DNA of 64,000 bases from CAVSMC01 sp963798655 (GCA_963798655.1 CAWCUH010000004.1:372001-436000); one strand, 5' to 3'. Counted from the first letter of the stretch, positions 32,749-41,912 are shown. Numbers and translations: made by a program. The notes: a model not told the origin generated them from the letters alone.

Positions 32749-34595
32749 CGCAAGCCGGCGAACACGGTCGCGCCGCCCGTCGCGTAGCCCGCGGCAAGCT
32801 CGTAGTCGCGATCGAACAGGTTGTCGGCGCGCACGAACGCGGTGAGCTTTGGCGTCATCTGCCATTCGGCTGTCAGGTTGACGATCGCATAGCCGGCGAG
32901 CGGAACGCTGTTCGCTGCGTCGTCGTAGCGACGCGACGACGCGACGAGCTCGACGCCGACGCGCGCGGCGCCGAACGGCTGTGCAAGCGAAAGCGCCGCG
33001 TGACGCCGCGCACGCCGCGGCAGCAATCGCCCGGATTCGTCGTCGGTCGGCGATGCCACATCGACCGATGCGTCGACGCTCGTGCCCTGCTGTGCGCGGA
33101 TGCCGAGCGCCGCCGTGACGCCGCGCAGCGTCGCGCGCGCGACATTGTGCGGCGCGCAGTTGAAGTCGGCGTCGCATTCGAACACGATCAGCTGACGCAC
33201 GCGACTGCGGTATGCCGTCGCGCGCGCGTCGAATTGCAGTTCGCCGGCGGCGCGCGTCCACGCGATGCCGGCCTCGACGTTGCGCGAAGTTTCCGGCACC
33301 AGCGCCGGATTCGAGAAGCCCGGGTAATAGAGATCGTTGAACGTCGGCGCCTTGAATCCGGTGCCGTAGCTCGCATTCACCCGCCATTCGGGCGACAGCC
33401 GGTAACCGTACGCAAGGGTGCCGGTCGTGCGGCCGCCGAACTGCGTCGAGTCGTCGTGGCGAACGTTCGCCTGCAGCGAGTGCGGCTCGAGCGAGACCCG
33501 ATAGATCGCGAACAACGCGTTCGTGTCGCGCGCCGTCACGGCGAACCCGGCGTCGGTCGCGACGCGTTCCTCGCGCCGCTCGACGCCGGCGCTCAGCGTG
33601 CCGGGCATCGCCGTCGACTTGGAGAGATCGACGTCGTTCTGCCAGCCATACTGACGCTGCGTCGTGCGAAAGGGCGAATCGCCGAAGCCCGTCTTCGACA
33701 CGCTGTCGTCGATCGCGACGCCCGCCGACAGCCGCGACGTCCAGAACGGCGCGACCGTGTTGCGGCTTTCCACGCGCGCCGTCTCGACCACGGTGATCGT
33801 GCGATCGTCGTGGTCGGGACCGGCGTCGAACTGCGCGTTCAACCGGTTGCGCAGGTACTGCACGTCGACGAATTGTCCACTCGCCCATTGCGCCGAGACG
33901 TTGCCGCCGACGTTCGCGCTGCGATAACCGTCGCGGTCGGGGTTGTACGAGAAGTTCGACGGATCGACAATGGCGTTGAAGCCGCTGCTCGCGCGCGCGC
34001 CGACCTGAACCGCGTACGCGACGGCCGATGCGCTGCCGGCAACGCCGCCGCTCGCGCTTCGCGCGTCGTACGTGCCGCCGCCAGCGGTCGCATTGGCGGA
34101 GAACGCTTCGCGAGCGCGCCGCGTGAACACCTGGATCACGCCGCCGATCGCATCGGCGCCGTACAGCGACGAGGCCGGTCCGCGCAGGATCTCGATGCGC
34201 TCGATCTGCTCGAGCGGTATGGCCTCGAGCGTCGCCGCGCCGGTCGACGACGACCCGACGCGCAGGCCGTCGATCAGCACGAGCGTCTGCGCGGTATTGG
34301 CGCCGCGCAGGAACACGCCCGACACGGCGCCGGGCCCGCCGTTGCGCACGATTTCCACGCCCGACTGGCGCTGCAGCAGGTCGGTCAGCGTGCCGGCGCC
34401 GGCGCGTGCGATCTCATCGGTGCCGATGACGGTGACGTCGGCGAGCAGTTCGGGCAACGGCAGCATCGTCCGCGACGCGGTCACGACGACCGGCGGCAGC
34501 GCCGACTGCGCGAGCGCCAATGGCGAGGACAGCGACGAAGGCAAAGTGAAGGCGACCGCGATCGCGGCCGGCGAACGCAAGCATTGGAAGCGCAT
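32736..34595 (-). CDS. btuB: TonB-dependent cobalamin receptor BtuB
   Basis: A 619-residue outer-membrane receptor. After a signal peptide (start 34595, MRFQCLRSPAA) comes PPVVVTASR, a TonB-box-like segment. The plug domain follows with GTLTDLLQRQSGVEIVRNGG, LIDGLRVGSSSTGAATLEAI and IEILRGPASSLYGADAIGGV. The 22-strand barrel ends VFAGLRWRI with the usual terminal aromatic context. GYATGGATVF near the end and the riboswitch upstream point to cobalamin rather than a siderophore. Confidence 0.94.
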   Translation of the reverse strand: MRFQCLRSPAAIAVAFTLPSSLSSPLALAQSALPPVVVTASRTMLPLPELLADVTVIGTDEIARAGAGTLTDLLQRQSGVEIVRNGGPGAVSGVFLRGANTAQTLVLIDGLRVGSSSTGAATLEAIPLEQIERIEILRGPASSLYGADAIGGVIQVFTRRAREAFSANATAGGGTYDARSASGGVAGSASAVAYAVQVGARASSGFNAIVDPSNFSYNPDRDGYRSANVGGNVSAQWASGQFVDVQYLRNRLNAQFDAGPDHDDRTITVVETARVESRNTVAPFWTSRLSAGVAIDDSVSKTGFGDSPFRTTQRQYGWQNDVDLSKSTAMPGTLSAGVERREERVATDAGFAVTARDTNALFAIYRVSLEPHSLQANVRHDDSTQFGGRTTGTLAYGYRLSPEWRVNASYGTGFKAPTFNDLYYPGFSNPALVPETSRNVEAGIAWTRAAGELQFDARATAYRSRVRQLIVFECDADFNCAPHNVARATLRGVTAALGIRAQQGTSVDASVDVASPTDDESGRLLPRRARRHAALSLAQPFGAARVGVELVASSRRYDDAANSVPLAGYAIVNLTAEWQMTPKLTAFVRADNLFDRDYELAAGYATGGATVFAGLRWRI

Positions 34596-34710
34596 GAACC
34601 GACTCCGAGTGCGCCGTGCCCCTCGCACGGCGGATCGAAGCAGCGGCGCGCATCGAGCCAGGCGCCGCACGCTCACGACGACGAGCGCGAGCAAGACGCG
34701 CGCGCCGTCG

Positions 34711-34892
34711 CACAGGCCGGTCTCCGGGCTCGCCGGTCATGGCGCTCCGCCTTCCCGCGCGCGTCGCGCGCAGTGGCATCGATGGAGCGCCCGCACCAGC
34801 CTACCGTTGCGGGGGCAGCCGCGGCATGGCGCACGAAGGCGCGTGACCGCATTCCCGTTTCACCCGCCGCGAGGAATTCGCGACGGACACCT
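34711..34892 (-). promoter_or_regulatory. Cobalamin riboswitch controlling btuB
   Basis: Read on the minus strand the leader contains GCAGGTGTCC..., GGTGAAACGGGAATGCGGT, the core GGCTGCCCCCGCAACGGTA, a GCCACTGCGCG stem, and AGCCCGGAGACCGGCCTG. These are the conserved blocks of the adenosylcobalamin (B12 box) riboswitch, in order. It ends about 115 bases before the btuB ATG, and the switch helix cannot be placed exactly by eye. High cobalamin would repress btuB-btuF. Confidence 0.93.
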
Positions 34893-34942
34893 GCGAGCGC
34901 GATTGTACGCCGCGCGCCGCACCCGGCGAGCGCGGGCACTGC

Positions 34943-34948
34943 TATACT
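34943..34948 (+). promoter_or_regulatory. Extended -10 of miaB
   Basis: TGCTATACT: a TATACT hexamer with an upstream TG, 55 bases before the miaB ATG. An extended -10 can work without a good -35, and none is seen at the right distance. Confidence 0.5.
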
Positions 34949-35003
34949 TTTTGCAGCTTCTTCCGCCGCCTCCCCCGGCTCAAACCGGCTCCGAGGACCT
35001 GCA

Positions 35004-36350
35004 ATGCCCCGCAAGCTGTACGTGCGCACCTTCGGGTGCCAGATGAACGAGTACGACTCGGACAAGATGGCCGACGTGCTCGCCGCTTCCGATGGCCTCG
35101 CGCTGACCGACCGACCCGAGGACGCCGACGTCATCCTGTTCAACACGTGCTCGGTGCGCGAGAAGGCGCAGCAGCGCGTGTTTCACGATCTCGGCCGCGT
35201 GCGTGCGCTCAAGCGCGATCGACCCGACCTCATCATCGGCGTCGGCGGCTGCGTCGCGAGCCAGGAAGGCGCGGCGATCGTTCGCCGCGCACCGTACGTC
35301 GACGTCGTTTTCGGTCCGCAAACGCTGCACCGGCTGCCCGCGCTGATACGCGCGCGCCGCGACACCGGCGAGCCGCAGGTGGACGTGAGCTTTCCCGAAG
35401 TCGAGAAGTTCGATCATCTGCCGCCGGCGCGCATCGACGGCGCGAGCGCGTTCGTTTCGATCATGGAAGGGTGCAGCAAGTACTGCACGTTCTGCGTGGT
35501 GCCGTACACGCGCGGCGAAGAAGTGTCGCGCCGCTTCGACGACGTGCTGACGGAAGTGGCCGACCTTGCCGACCATGGGGTCAAGGAGGTGACGCTGCTC
35601 GGCCAGAACGTCAACGCGTACCGCGCGCCGCTTGACGCAGGTCACGTCGCCGATCTCGCAACGCTGCTGGAATACATCGCCGAGGTTCCAGGCATCGAGC
35701 GCATTCGCTACACGACCTCGCACCCGAAGGAAATGACGCAGCGGCTCATCGACACCTATACGCGCGTGGACAAGCTCGTCTCGCATCTGCACCTGCCGGT
35801 GCAATCGGGATCCGACCGCGTGCTCGCTGCAATGAAGCGCGGCTACACGGTGCTCGAGTACAAATCGATCGTTCGCAGGTTGCGCGCCGCGCGGCCGGGC
35901 CTTTCGCTGACGTCGGACTTCATCGTCGGCTTTCCCGGCGAAACCGACGACGATTTCGCGCGCACGCTCGATATCGCCGAGTCTTCGAGGTTCGACGGCT
36001 CGTTCGTCTTCGCGTACAGCGCGCGGCCGGGCACGCCGGCTGCGGAGCTCGACGGCGCGGTCGACGCCGACGAAACGCAGTCGCGGCTCGAGCGGCTCAA
36101 TGCGGTGCTGGACCGGCAGTACCGTGACTGCAGCGATGCGATGGTGGGCCGCATTGAGCGTGCGCTCGTCACCGGTCCGTCCGCCAGGCGCGCCGGGGAG
36201 CTCGCCGCGCGAACCGACAACAACCGCGTCGTCAACTTCGCGGGCGATCCGAGCCTCGTCGGCCGTTACGTCAACTTGTACATCACGGCTGCATATCCGC
36301 ATTCGCTGCGGGGCGAAATAACTCTCCCGCCGGCGGAAAAAATAGTGTAA
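35004..36350 (+). CDS. miaB: tRNA-2-methylthio-N6-dimethylallyladenosine synthase MiaB
   Basis: MiaB (448 residues) adds the 2-methylthio group to i6A37 of tRNA using radical SAM chemistry. The UPF0004 domain has Cys12, Cys49 and Cys83 for the auxiliary cluster, and the radical-SAM CxxxCxxC is Cys157, Cys161 and Cys164 in EGCSKYCTFCVVPY. LLGQNVNAYR, HLPVQSGSDRVLAAMKRGY and FIVGFPGETDDDF are family motifs, and a TRAM domain closes the protein. GAGG precedes the ATG. It heads the miaB-ybeZ-ybeY-corC-lnt region. Confidence 0.97.
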   Translation: MPRKLYVRTFGCQMNEYDSDKMADVLAASDGLALTDRPEDADVILFNTCSVREKAQQRVFHDLGRVRALKRDRPDLIIGVGGCVASQEGAAIVRRAPYVDVVFGPQTLHRLPALIRARRDTGEPQVDVSFPEVEKFDHLPPARIDGASAFVSIMEGCSKYCTFCVVPYTRGEEVSRRFDDVLTEVADLADHGVKEVTLLGQNVNAYRAPLDAGHVADLATLLEYIAEVPGIERIRYTTSHPKEMTQRLIDTYTRVDKLVSHLHLPVQSGSDRVLAAMKRGYTVLEYKSIVRRLRAARPGLSLTSDFIVGFPGETDDDFARTLDIAESSRFDGSFVFAYSARPGTPAAELDGAVDADETQSRLERLNAVLDRQYRDCSDAMVGRIERALVTGPSARRAGELAARTDNNRVVNFAGDPSLVGRYVNLYITAAYPHSLRGEITLPPAEKIV

Positions 36351-36357
36351 TTTTTTC
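36336..36357 (+). terminator. A/T-rich hairpin at the miaB stop codon
   Basis: GAAAAAAT, a 6-base loop and ATTTTTTC form an 8-bp stem overlapping the TAA stop, ending in a T run. It is strikingly AT-rich for this genome. The weak stem makes it an atypical terminator, so the call is tentative. Confidence 0.35.
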
Positions 36358-36426
36358 AGAACGCGTTGAGGCGGCCGCTGTCCATTCGATCGCCCGCCGC
36401 AACCGTCCGTTTTTCGAGGGAATTCG

Positions 36427-39237
36427 ATGTCCGTGCCTGTCCGGCCCTCGCGCCGTCGTGATCTGCTGTGCGCGCTTGCTCTTTCGTTCGTCGTCGTCGG
36501 CTCCGTCGCCAGCTGCGCGTCACTGCCCGGCTCGGGCGGCGACACCGCCGGGCTGGCCGCCGCCGCCGCGGCAGGAGCGGCGGCCGCCAGCGAATCGCCG
36601 GGGCGCGCCGCGCATCCCGGGTCGTCGGCGTCGGACGCCGCGCGAGTTGCAGCGGCGGCCGCGGCGGCCGCAGTCGCAGGGCAGGCCCGGCCCTTCGCCG
36701 ATTTCGTCCGCGACGCGAAGGAGATGCCGGGGCTGCTGCGCGTGTGGCAGCGCGACGACCGCGTGTACCTCGAGCTCGAGCCGTCGCAGCTCGACAAGCC
36801 GTACTTCCTCGTGTCGGCGCTGAATCAGGGTATTGGCGAGCAGCGGTTGTACGGCGGAATGATGAGCTGGCCGGCCGGCGTCGAGCAGGTCGTCATATTC
36901 CACAAGCACGGCAACGCCGTGCAGTTGATCGCAAAGAACGTCAAGTACACGGCGAAGCCGAACACGCCCGAAGCGCGGGCGGTCTCCAACGGATTCTCCG
37001 ACAGCCTGCTCGCGACCGCGCCGGTCGTCTCGCAGCCGAACCCCGAGCGCAAGTCGCTGCTGATAGATGCATCGGCGCTGTTCCTCACCGACATGCCGGC
37101 AGCGGCGCAGGCGCTGGAGCGCGGCTTCCATCAGCCCTATGGGTTCGACGCGCGCAACTCGTCGATCGGCAAGGTGCGCGTCGCGGCGGACATCGTGACG
37201 ATCGACGTCAGCGCCCACTACGCGCTCGCCCGGCTCGCACCGGCGTCGGCGGCGGGCCTGCCCCGCTCGCCCAGCGTGCCGTCGGCCGTGCCCGATCCGC
37301 GCAGCCTGTTCCTCGGCTTCCACTACACGCTCGCACCGCTGCCCGAGGAACCGATGCATCCGCGGCTCGTCGATGAGCGGATCGGCCACTTCTGGGTGGA
37401 GCGCGTCGACTTCAGCAACGATGTCGCACGCGTCCCGATCGAGCGCTACGTCGCGCGGTGGCGCCTCGAGAAGAAGGACCCGAGCGCGCCGATGTCGGAG
37501 CCGAAGCAGCCGATCGTCTATACGCTCGACCGCACGATCCCCGAGCGTTACCGGCAGGCGGTGCGCGAAGGCATCCTGGAGTGGAACAAGGCGTTCGAGC
37601 GCATCGGCTTCAAGGATGCGATCCGCGTCGAGCAGCAGCCCGACGACGCCGACTACGACACGAGCGACCTGCACCGAGCGTCGGTGCGCTGGATCGCGAA
37701 CGCGCACTCGTCGTTCGTCGCGATCGGCCCGCGCGTCGTCGACCCGCGCACCGGCGAGATCCTCGACGCCGACATCGCGATCGACGGCAGCTGGATGCGC
37801 GTCTTCCGCAACCTGCGTACCGAAACGCTGCCTGCTCCCGCGCCCCCGGCGGCGAGCGAGTCCGCGCTGGTGAGCGCGCTCGCCGGATCGCCGAACTCGA
37901 TGATGTGCGAGTTCGGCGCGCAGGCGTCCGAGCAGGCGGGCTTCGGCATGGCGCTGCTCGAAGCGCGCGGCGAGCTCGCGCTCGACGGACCCGACGCCGA
38001 GCGCTTCCTCGGCGGGCTGGTGAAGGAAACCGTGATGCACGAAGTCGGCCACACGCTCGGGCTCACGCACAACTTCCGCGCATCGACGGTCTACACGGAG
38101 GCGCAGCTGTCCGACCCGCAGTTCACCCGCGCGAACGGCCTTTCGGGCTCGGTGATGGACTACAACCCGTGGAACATCGCGCTCAAGACCGAGTCGCAGG
38201 GCGAGTTCCAGATGTCTACGCTCGGGCCATACGACTACTGGGCGATCGAGTACGCGTACGCGCAGTTCGCGCCGCAGGAGGAGGCAGCGGGCCTCGAGAA
38301 GATCGCCGAGCGGTCGAGCGAGCCGCTGCTCGCGTTCGCGATGGACGACACGACGTTCTACAGCGGCCTCGACCCGGAGATCAACCAGTTCGACCTGACG
38401 GTGAATCCGCTGGGCTACGCGCAGAAGCGCTTCGCGCTCGCGCGCGAGCTGCTCGAGCGCACCGAGCAGCGCGAGCTGAAGGTCGGCGAATCGTACAGCC
38501 TGCTGCGGCGAAACCTGGTGCGCAGCCTCGCCGACGCGCAGGAGTCCGCCTCGCAGGCGGTGAAGTACGTCGGCGGGCTGACGGTGCTGCGCGACCGCGC
38601 CGGCACCGGACGCGCGCCGCTGATGCCCGTCGCACCGGACAAGCAGCGCGCGGCGCTCGATCTCGTTACGCGCGAAGTGCTCTCGCCCGAGAGCTTCCGC
38701 ATCCCGCCGAAGCTGCTGCGCGAAGCGAGCGTCTCGTTCTACGACCAGCTCGACGCGGAGGAGCTCGGGCGCCCGCTGCCGCCGCTCGATTTCGCGATCG
38801 ACCAGCGCGTGCTCGGCGTGCAGCGCGTCGTGCTGAACCAGCTGATGAGCGAGCAGACGGCGCAGCGGCTGATCAACAACGCGAGCCGCGTCGACTCGGC
38901 GACTCAGTCGATCAAGCTCTCCGAGCTGTACACGACGCTGCACACGGCGATCTGGAGCGAGTTGAAGAGCGGCCGTGACATCAACCTCTTCCGCCGCAAC
39001 CTGCAGCGCGAGCATGCGGCGCGCATCGCAACCGCGCTGCTGAAGCCGGCGGCGACGATGCCCGCCGACGCGCGTTCGCTGATGCGCGAGGAGGCGCGCT
39101 CGCTGCGCCAGGAGATCGCCGCCGCGCAGGCGAAGCCGCGCGCCGCGTATTCGAAGGAAGCGCGCGCGCATCTCGCTGAAGTGCAGGCGGAGCTCGACGA
39201 AGCGCTGAAGGCGCCGATCGTCCGCCAGGGCGTTTAG
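36427..39237 (+). CDS. Zinc-dependent metzincin lipoprotein (DUF5117/DUF4953-like)
   Basis: A 936-residue exported metalloprotease. The signal ends in a lipobox with Cys30 (GSVASC), so it is probably anchored to an envelope membrane. An Ala-rich linker (about 40-85) precedes a DUF5118/5117-like region. The catalytic motif is HEVGHTLGLTH with His538, Glu539, His542 and His548, and the Met-turn SVMDYNPWN has Met577, defining a metzincin. A long helical carboxy part (about 640-930) is Arg/Glu-rich. The natural substrate is unknown. It interrupts the usually tight miaB-ybeZ neighbourhood, and its 3' flank carries a palindromic repeat. Confidence 0.9.
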   Translation: MSVPVRPSRRRDLLCALALSFVVVGSVASCASLPGSGGDTAGLAAAAAAGAAAASESPGRAAHPGSSASDAARVAAAAAAAAVAGQARPFADFVRDAKEMPGLLRVWQRDDRVYLELEPSQLDKPYFLVSALNQGIGEQRLYGGMMSWPAGVEQVVIFHKHGNAVQLIAKNVKYTAKPNTPEARAVSNGFSDSLLATAPVVSQPNPERKSLLIDASALFLTDMPAAAQALERGFHQPYGFDARNSSIGKVRVAADIVTIDVSAHYALARLAPASAAGLPRSPSVPSAVPDPRSLFLGFHYTLAPLPEEPMHPRLVDERIGHFWVERVDFSNDVARVPIERYVARWRLEKKDPSAPMSEPKQPIVYTLDRTIPERYRQAVREGILEWNKAFERIGFKDAIRVEQQPDDADYDTSDLHRASVRWIANAHSSFVAIGPRVVDPRTGEILDADIAIDGSWMRVFRNLRTETLPAPAPPAASESALVSALAGSPNSMMCEFGAQASEQAGFGMALLEARGELALDGPDAERFLGGLVKETVMHEVGHTLGLTHNFRASTVYTEAQLSDPQFTRANGLSGSVMDYNPWNIALKTESQGEFQMSTLGPYDYWAIEYAYAQFAPQEEAAGLEKIAERSSEPLLAFAMDDTTFYSGLDPEINQFDLTVNPLGYAQKRFALARELLERTEQRELKVGESYSLLRRNLVRSLADAQESASQAVKYVGGLTVLRDRAGTGRAPLMPVAPDKQRAALDLVTREVLSPESFRIPPKLLREASVSFYDQLDAEELGRPLPPLDFAIDQRVLGVQRVVLNQLMSEQTAQRLINNASRVDSATQSIKLSELYTTLHTAIWSELKSGRDINLFRRNLQREHAARIATALLKPAATMPADARSLMREEARSLRQEIAAAQAKPRAAYSKEARAHLAEVQAELDEALKAPIVRQGV

Positions 39238-39241
39238 GACA

Positions 39242-39305
39242 ACGAGGGTCAGAGTGCTCGAAAGCGAGGGTCAGAGTGCGCCCGTGCGCACTCTGACCCT
39301 CGCTT
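39242..39305. repeat. GGGTCAGAGTGC palindromic repeat cluster, copy 2
   Basis: A direct copy (39242-39257), a second direct copy (39262-39280) and an inverted copy (39287-39305). The last two form a perfect 19-bp stem with a CCCGTG loop. The sequence matches the cluster at 31745-31851. It starts 4 bases after the metalloprotease stop and could also shield that mRNA end; there is no U-tract. Confidence 0.85.
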
Positions 39306-39373
39306 GAGACGCTCGCTTGCGCCGGCCGTCCGTTTGACGCAGACTCGCTTTCCTCCGCGCCAATCGCACGCCT

Positions 39374-40360
39374 TTGCCCGCCGATTCCGTCACGCTCGCG
39401 CTCGAGCCGCTCGACAACCGCGCGCTCGCCAATCTCTGCGGTCCGCTCGACGCGAACCTGCGCCAGATCGAAGCCGCGCTCGACGTCGTCATCAACCATC
39501 GCGCCGGCTCGTTCACGCTGAGCGGATCGCGGGCGCAGACGAACCGCGCCGCCGAAGCGCTGCGAAAGTTCTACGCGAGCGCCGAAAAGCCGCTGACCGT
39601 CGACGACATCCAGCTCGGGCTGATCGAGCTGTCCACGCAGGCGAAGCACGGCGCGGCAGCGAACGAGGCGGCCGTCGACGACAGCATGCCGCTGCTTCGC
39701 ACGCGGCGTGCGGACCTGCACGGGCGCACGCCGAACCAGATCGCGTACCTGAAGGACATCCAGGAGCACGACATCACGTTCGCGATCGGCCCCGCCGGAA
39801 CCGGCAAGACCTATCTCGCCGTCGCCTGCGCCGTCGATGCGCTCGAGCGCGATTCGGTGAAGCGCCTCGTGCTGGTGCGACCGGCGGTCGAGGCGGGCGA
39901 GCGGCTCGGCTTCCTGCCCGGCGATCTCGCGCAGAAGGTCGATCCGTACCTTCGCCCGCTCTACGACGCGCTGTACGATCTCATGGGCTTCGACAAGACC
40001 GGCAAGCTGTTCGAGCGCGCAACCATCGAGATCGCGCCGCTCGCATACATGCGCGGGCGCACGCTCAACCACTCGTTCATCATCCTCGACGAAGCGCAGA
40101 ACACGACACCCGAGCAGATGAAGATGTTCCTCACCCGCATCGGCTTCGGCACGAAGGCGGTGATCACCGGCGACGTCACGCAGATCGACCTCGCGCGCGG
40201 CCAGAAGAGCGGCCTCGTCGAAGCCGACCGCGTGCTCGCCGGTGTGCGCGGCATTGCGTTCACGCGCTTCACGAGCTCCGACGTCGTGCGCCATCCGCTG
40301 GTGCAGAAGATCATCAGCGCTTACGAGCGCGCGTCTGCGGCCGATGCCGGAAAGAGCTGA
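39374..40360 (+). CDS. ybeZ: PhoH-family ATPase YbeZ
   Basis: A 328-residue PhoH-like P-loop ATPase, thought to act with the endoribonuclease YbeY in RNA metabolism. The amino part is KH-like (RQIEAALDVVINHRAGSFTL). Walker A is GPAGTGKT at 139-146 and Walker B is FIILDEAQN (Asp239, Glu240). VRPAVEAGERLGFLPGDL and ITGDVTQIDLARGQKSGL are invariant family motifs. The start is TTG at 39374, and no better ATG is in frame. ybeY begins 10 bases downstream. Confidence 0.95.
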   Translation: MPADSVTLALEPLDNRALANLCGPLDANLRQIEAALDVVINHRAGSFTLSGSRAQTNRAAEALRKFYASAEKPLTVDDIQLGLIELSTQAKHGAAANEAAVDDSMPLLRTRRADLHGRTPNQIAYLKDIQEHDITFAIGPAGTGKTYLAVACAVDALERDSVKRLVLVRPAVEAGERLGFLPGDLAQKVDPYLRPLYDALYDLMGFDKTGKLFERATIEIAPLAYMRGRTLNHSFIILDEAQNTTPEQMKMFLTRIGFGTKAVITGDVTQIDLARGQKSGLVEADRVLAGVRGIAFTRFTSSDVVRHPLVQKIISAYERASAADAGKS

Positions 40361-40369
40361 CGGCGCGCC

Positions 40370-40858
40370 GTGACGGCGCCCGGCGCGCGGCGTGAGCCGC
40401 GGCTCACGCTTTCGGTGCAATATGCGGTCGCCGCGGGCACGCTGCCGCTACCGGTCGCGCTGCGCCGATGGGCACGCTCGGCGCTCGAGCGCGACGCGAT
40501 GGTCGCGATGCGCTTTGTCGGCACCCGCGAAGGCCGCAGGCTGAACCGCCTTTACCGTGGTAAGGACCGCGCGACCAACGTCCTCACCTTCGTGTACGAT
40601 GACGTGATGCCGCTGTCGGGCGACCTCGTGCTCTGCGCCCCGGTGCTGCGACACGAAGCGCGGGCGCAGCACAAGCGGCTCGCCGATCATTGCGCGCACC
40701 TCGTCGTGCACGGGATGCTGCATCTTCAAGGTTACGATCACGATACCGAGCGCAAGGCGCGCGTGATGGAAGCGCGCGAGCGAGCGCTGCTTGCGCGGTT
40801 CGACATCGCCGACCCTTATGCGCGGCCGGCGCGCGCGACGGCGTCCGGCCGACGATGA
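40370..40858 (+). CDS. ybeY: Endoribonuclease YbeY (rRNA maturation)
   Basis: A 162-residue zinc endoribonuclease for 16S rRNA maturation and ribosome quality control. The zinc site HGMLHLQGYDHD gives His114, His118 and His124; RGKDRATNVLTFVYDD and SGDLVLCAPVLRHEA are typical. It starts with GTG at 40370, and its stop overlaps corC as ATGA. Confidence 0.95.
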   Translation: MTAPGARREPRLTLSVQYAVAAGTLPLPVALRRWARSALERDAMVAMRFVGTREGRRLNRLYRGKDRATNVLTFVYDDVMPLSGDLVLCAPVLRHEARAQHKRLADHCAHLVVHGMLHLQGYDHDTERKARVMEARERALLARFDIADPYARPARATASGRR

Positions 40859-41724
40859 GCGTCATCGATCACGACGACAAGGACGGCAAGCCGTCGCTGA
40901 TCGAGCGGCTGTCGGCGTTCCTCACGCGCGAGCCCGAGGATCGGGAGGAGCTGCTCGACCTGCTGCGCGGCGCGTTCGAGCGCAAGCTCCTCGACGCCGA
41001 CGCGCTGTCGATGATCGAGGGCGTGCTGCAGGTCTCCGAGATGACGGTGCGCGACATCATGATCCCGCGCGCGCAGATGGACGTGATCTCGCAGGACGAC
41101 GACCCGGAGGCGTTCCTGCCGCTGGTGATCGAGACGAAGCACTCGCGCTTCCCGGTGATCGGCGAGAGCAAGGACGACGTCGTCGGCATCCTGCTCGCGA
41201 AGGAGCTGCTGAACTACTACGCGAATCCGGAGAACTTCAACCTGCGCGACATGCTGCGCCCGGCGGTGTTCGTGCCCGAGTCGAAGCGGCTGAACGTGCT
41301 GCTGCGCGAGTTCCGCGCGAACCGCAACCACATCGCGATCGTCGTCGACGAATACGGCGGCGTTTCGGGGCTCGTGACGATCGAGGACGTGCTCGAGCAG
41401 ATCGTCGGCGACATCGAGGACGAATACGACTATGACGAGGACCAGGACAACATCATCGCCGAGGCGTCGGGCCGCTACCGCGTGAAGGCGCAAACCGAGA
41501 TCGCCGACTTCAACGAGCGCTTCGGCACCGAGTTCTCGGACGACGAGTTCGACACGGTCGGCGGTCTCGTGCTGCGCGCTTTCGGCCGCCTGCCCAAGCG
41601 CGGCGAGACGACGACGATCGACGGCTTCCGCTTTCGTGTCGTGCGCGCCGACAGCCGTCGCCTGCACACGCTGCAGGTCGAGCCGCCGCCGCCACAGCCG
41701 GGCGAAGCGGACGTCGGTCGATGA
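40855..41724 (+). CDS. corC: CorC/YbeX-like CBS-pair protein
   Basis: A 289-residue cytoplasmic protein with two CBS domains (TVRDIMIPRAQMDVIS; FRANRNHIAIVVDEYGG) and a carboxy-terminal CorC_HlyC domain with GGLVLRAFGRLPKRGE and a Pro-rich end. It is linked to Mg2+/Co2+ efflux and ribosome functions in other bacteria. It starts by ATGA overlap with ybeY. There is no membrane segment. Confidence 0.95.
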   Translation: MSVIDHDDKDGKPSLIERLSAFLTREPEDREELLDLLRGAFERKLLDADALSMIEGVLQVSEMTVRDIMIPRAQMDVISQDDDPEAFLPLVIETKHSRFPVIGESKDDVVGILLAKELLNYYANPENFNLRDMLRPAVFVPESKRLNVLLREFRANRNHIAIVVDEYGGVSGLVTIEDVLEQIVGDIEDEYDYDEDQDNIIAEASGRYRVKAQTEIADFNERFGTEFSDDEFDTVGGLVLRAFGRLPKRGETTTIDGFRFRVVRADSRRLHTLQVEPPPPQPGEADVGR

Positions 41725-41881
41725 TTACGGGGCGTTCGTCGTCCCGCGTAGGACTCGTGAGCGCGGCGGCGAAGCAAGGCGCGAAGCGGGCGTCGCCGCG
41801 CGATCGAGGCGCGCGACTGGAGAAGTGCCTGATTTGACATGCTCTGGCGGAGCGCACGGCACCCAGTGTCGCTCGGCGGAA

Positions 41882-41912
41882 GACACTGGATTCCCGCGCG
41901 CGGGAATGACGG
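41882..41912. repeat. TTCCCGCG/CGCGGGAA palindrome overlapping the lnt start
   Basis: ATTCCCGCGCGCGGGAAT at 41890-41907 is a perfect palindrome whose last bases are the first two of the lnt ATG. It is preceded by a second inverted repeat, CCAGTGTC (41863-41870) with GACACTGG (41882-41889). It is related to the copies at 9811-9888 and 45555-45584. Confidence 0.75.

Noticed and set aside
39262..39305. Intrinsic terminator after the metalloprotease gene
   Set aside because: The stem is strong but lacks a U-tract, and the same sequence recurs elsewhere as a repeat cluster, so a REP-like element is the better call.
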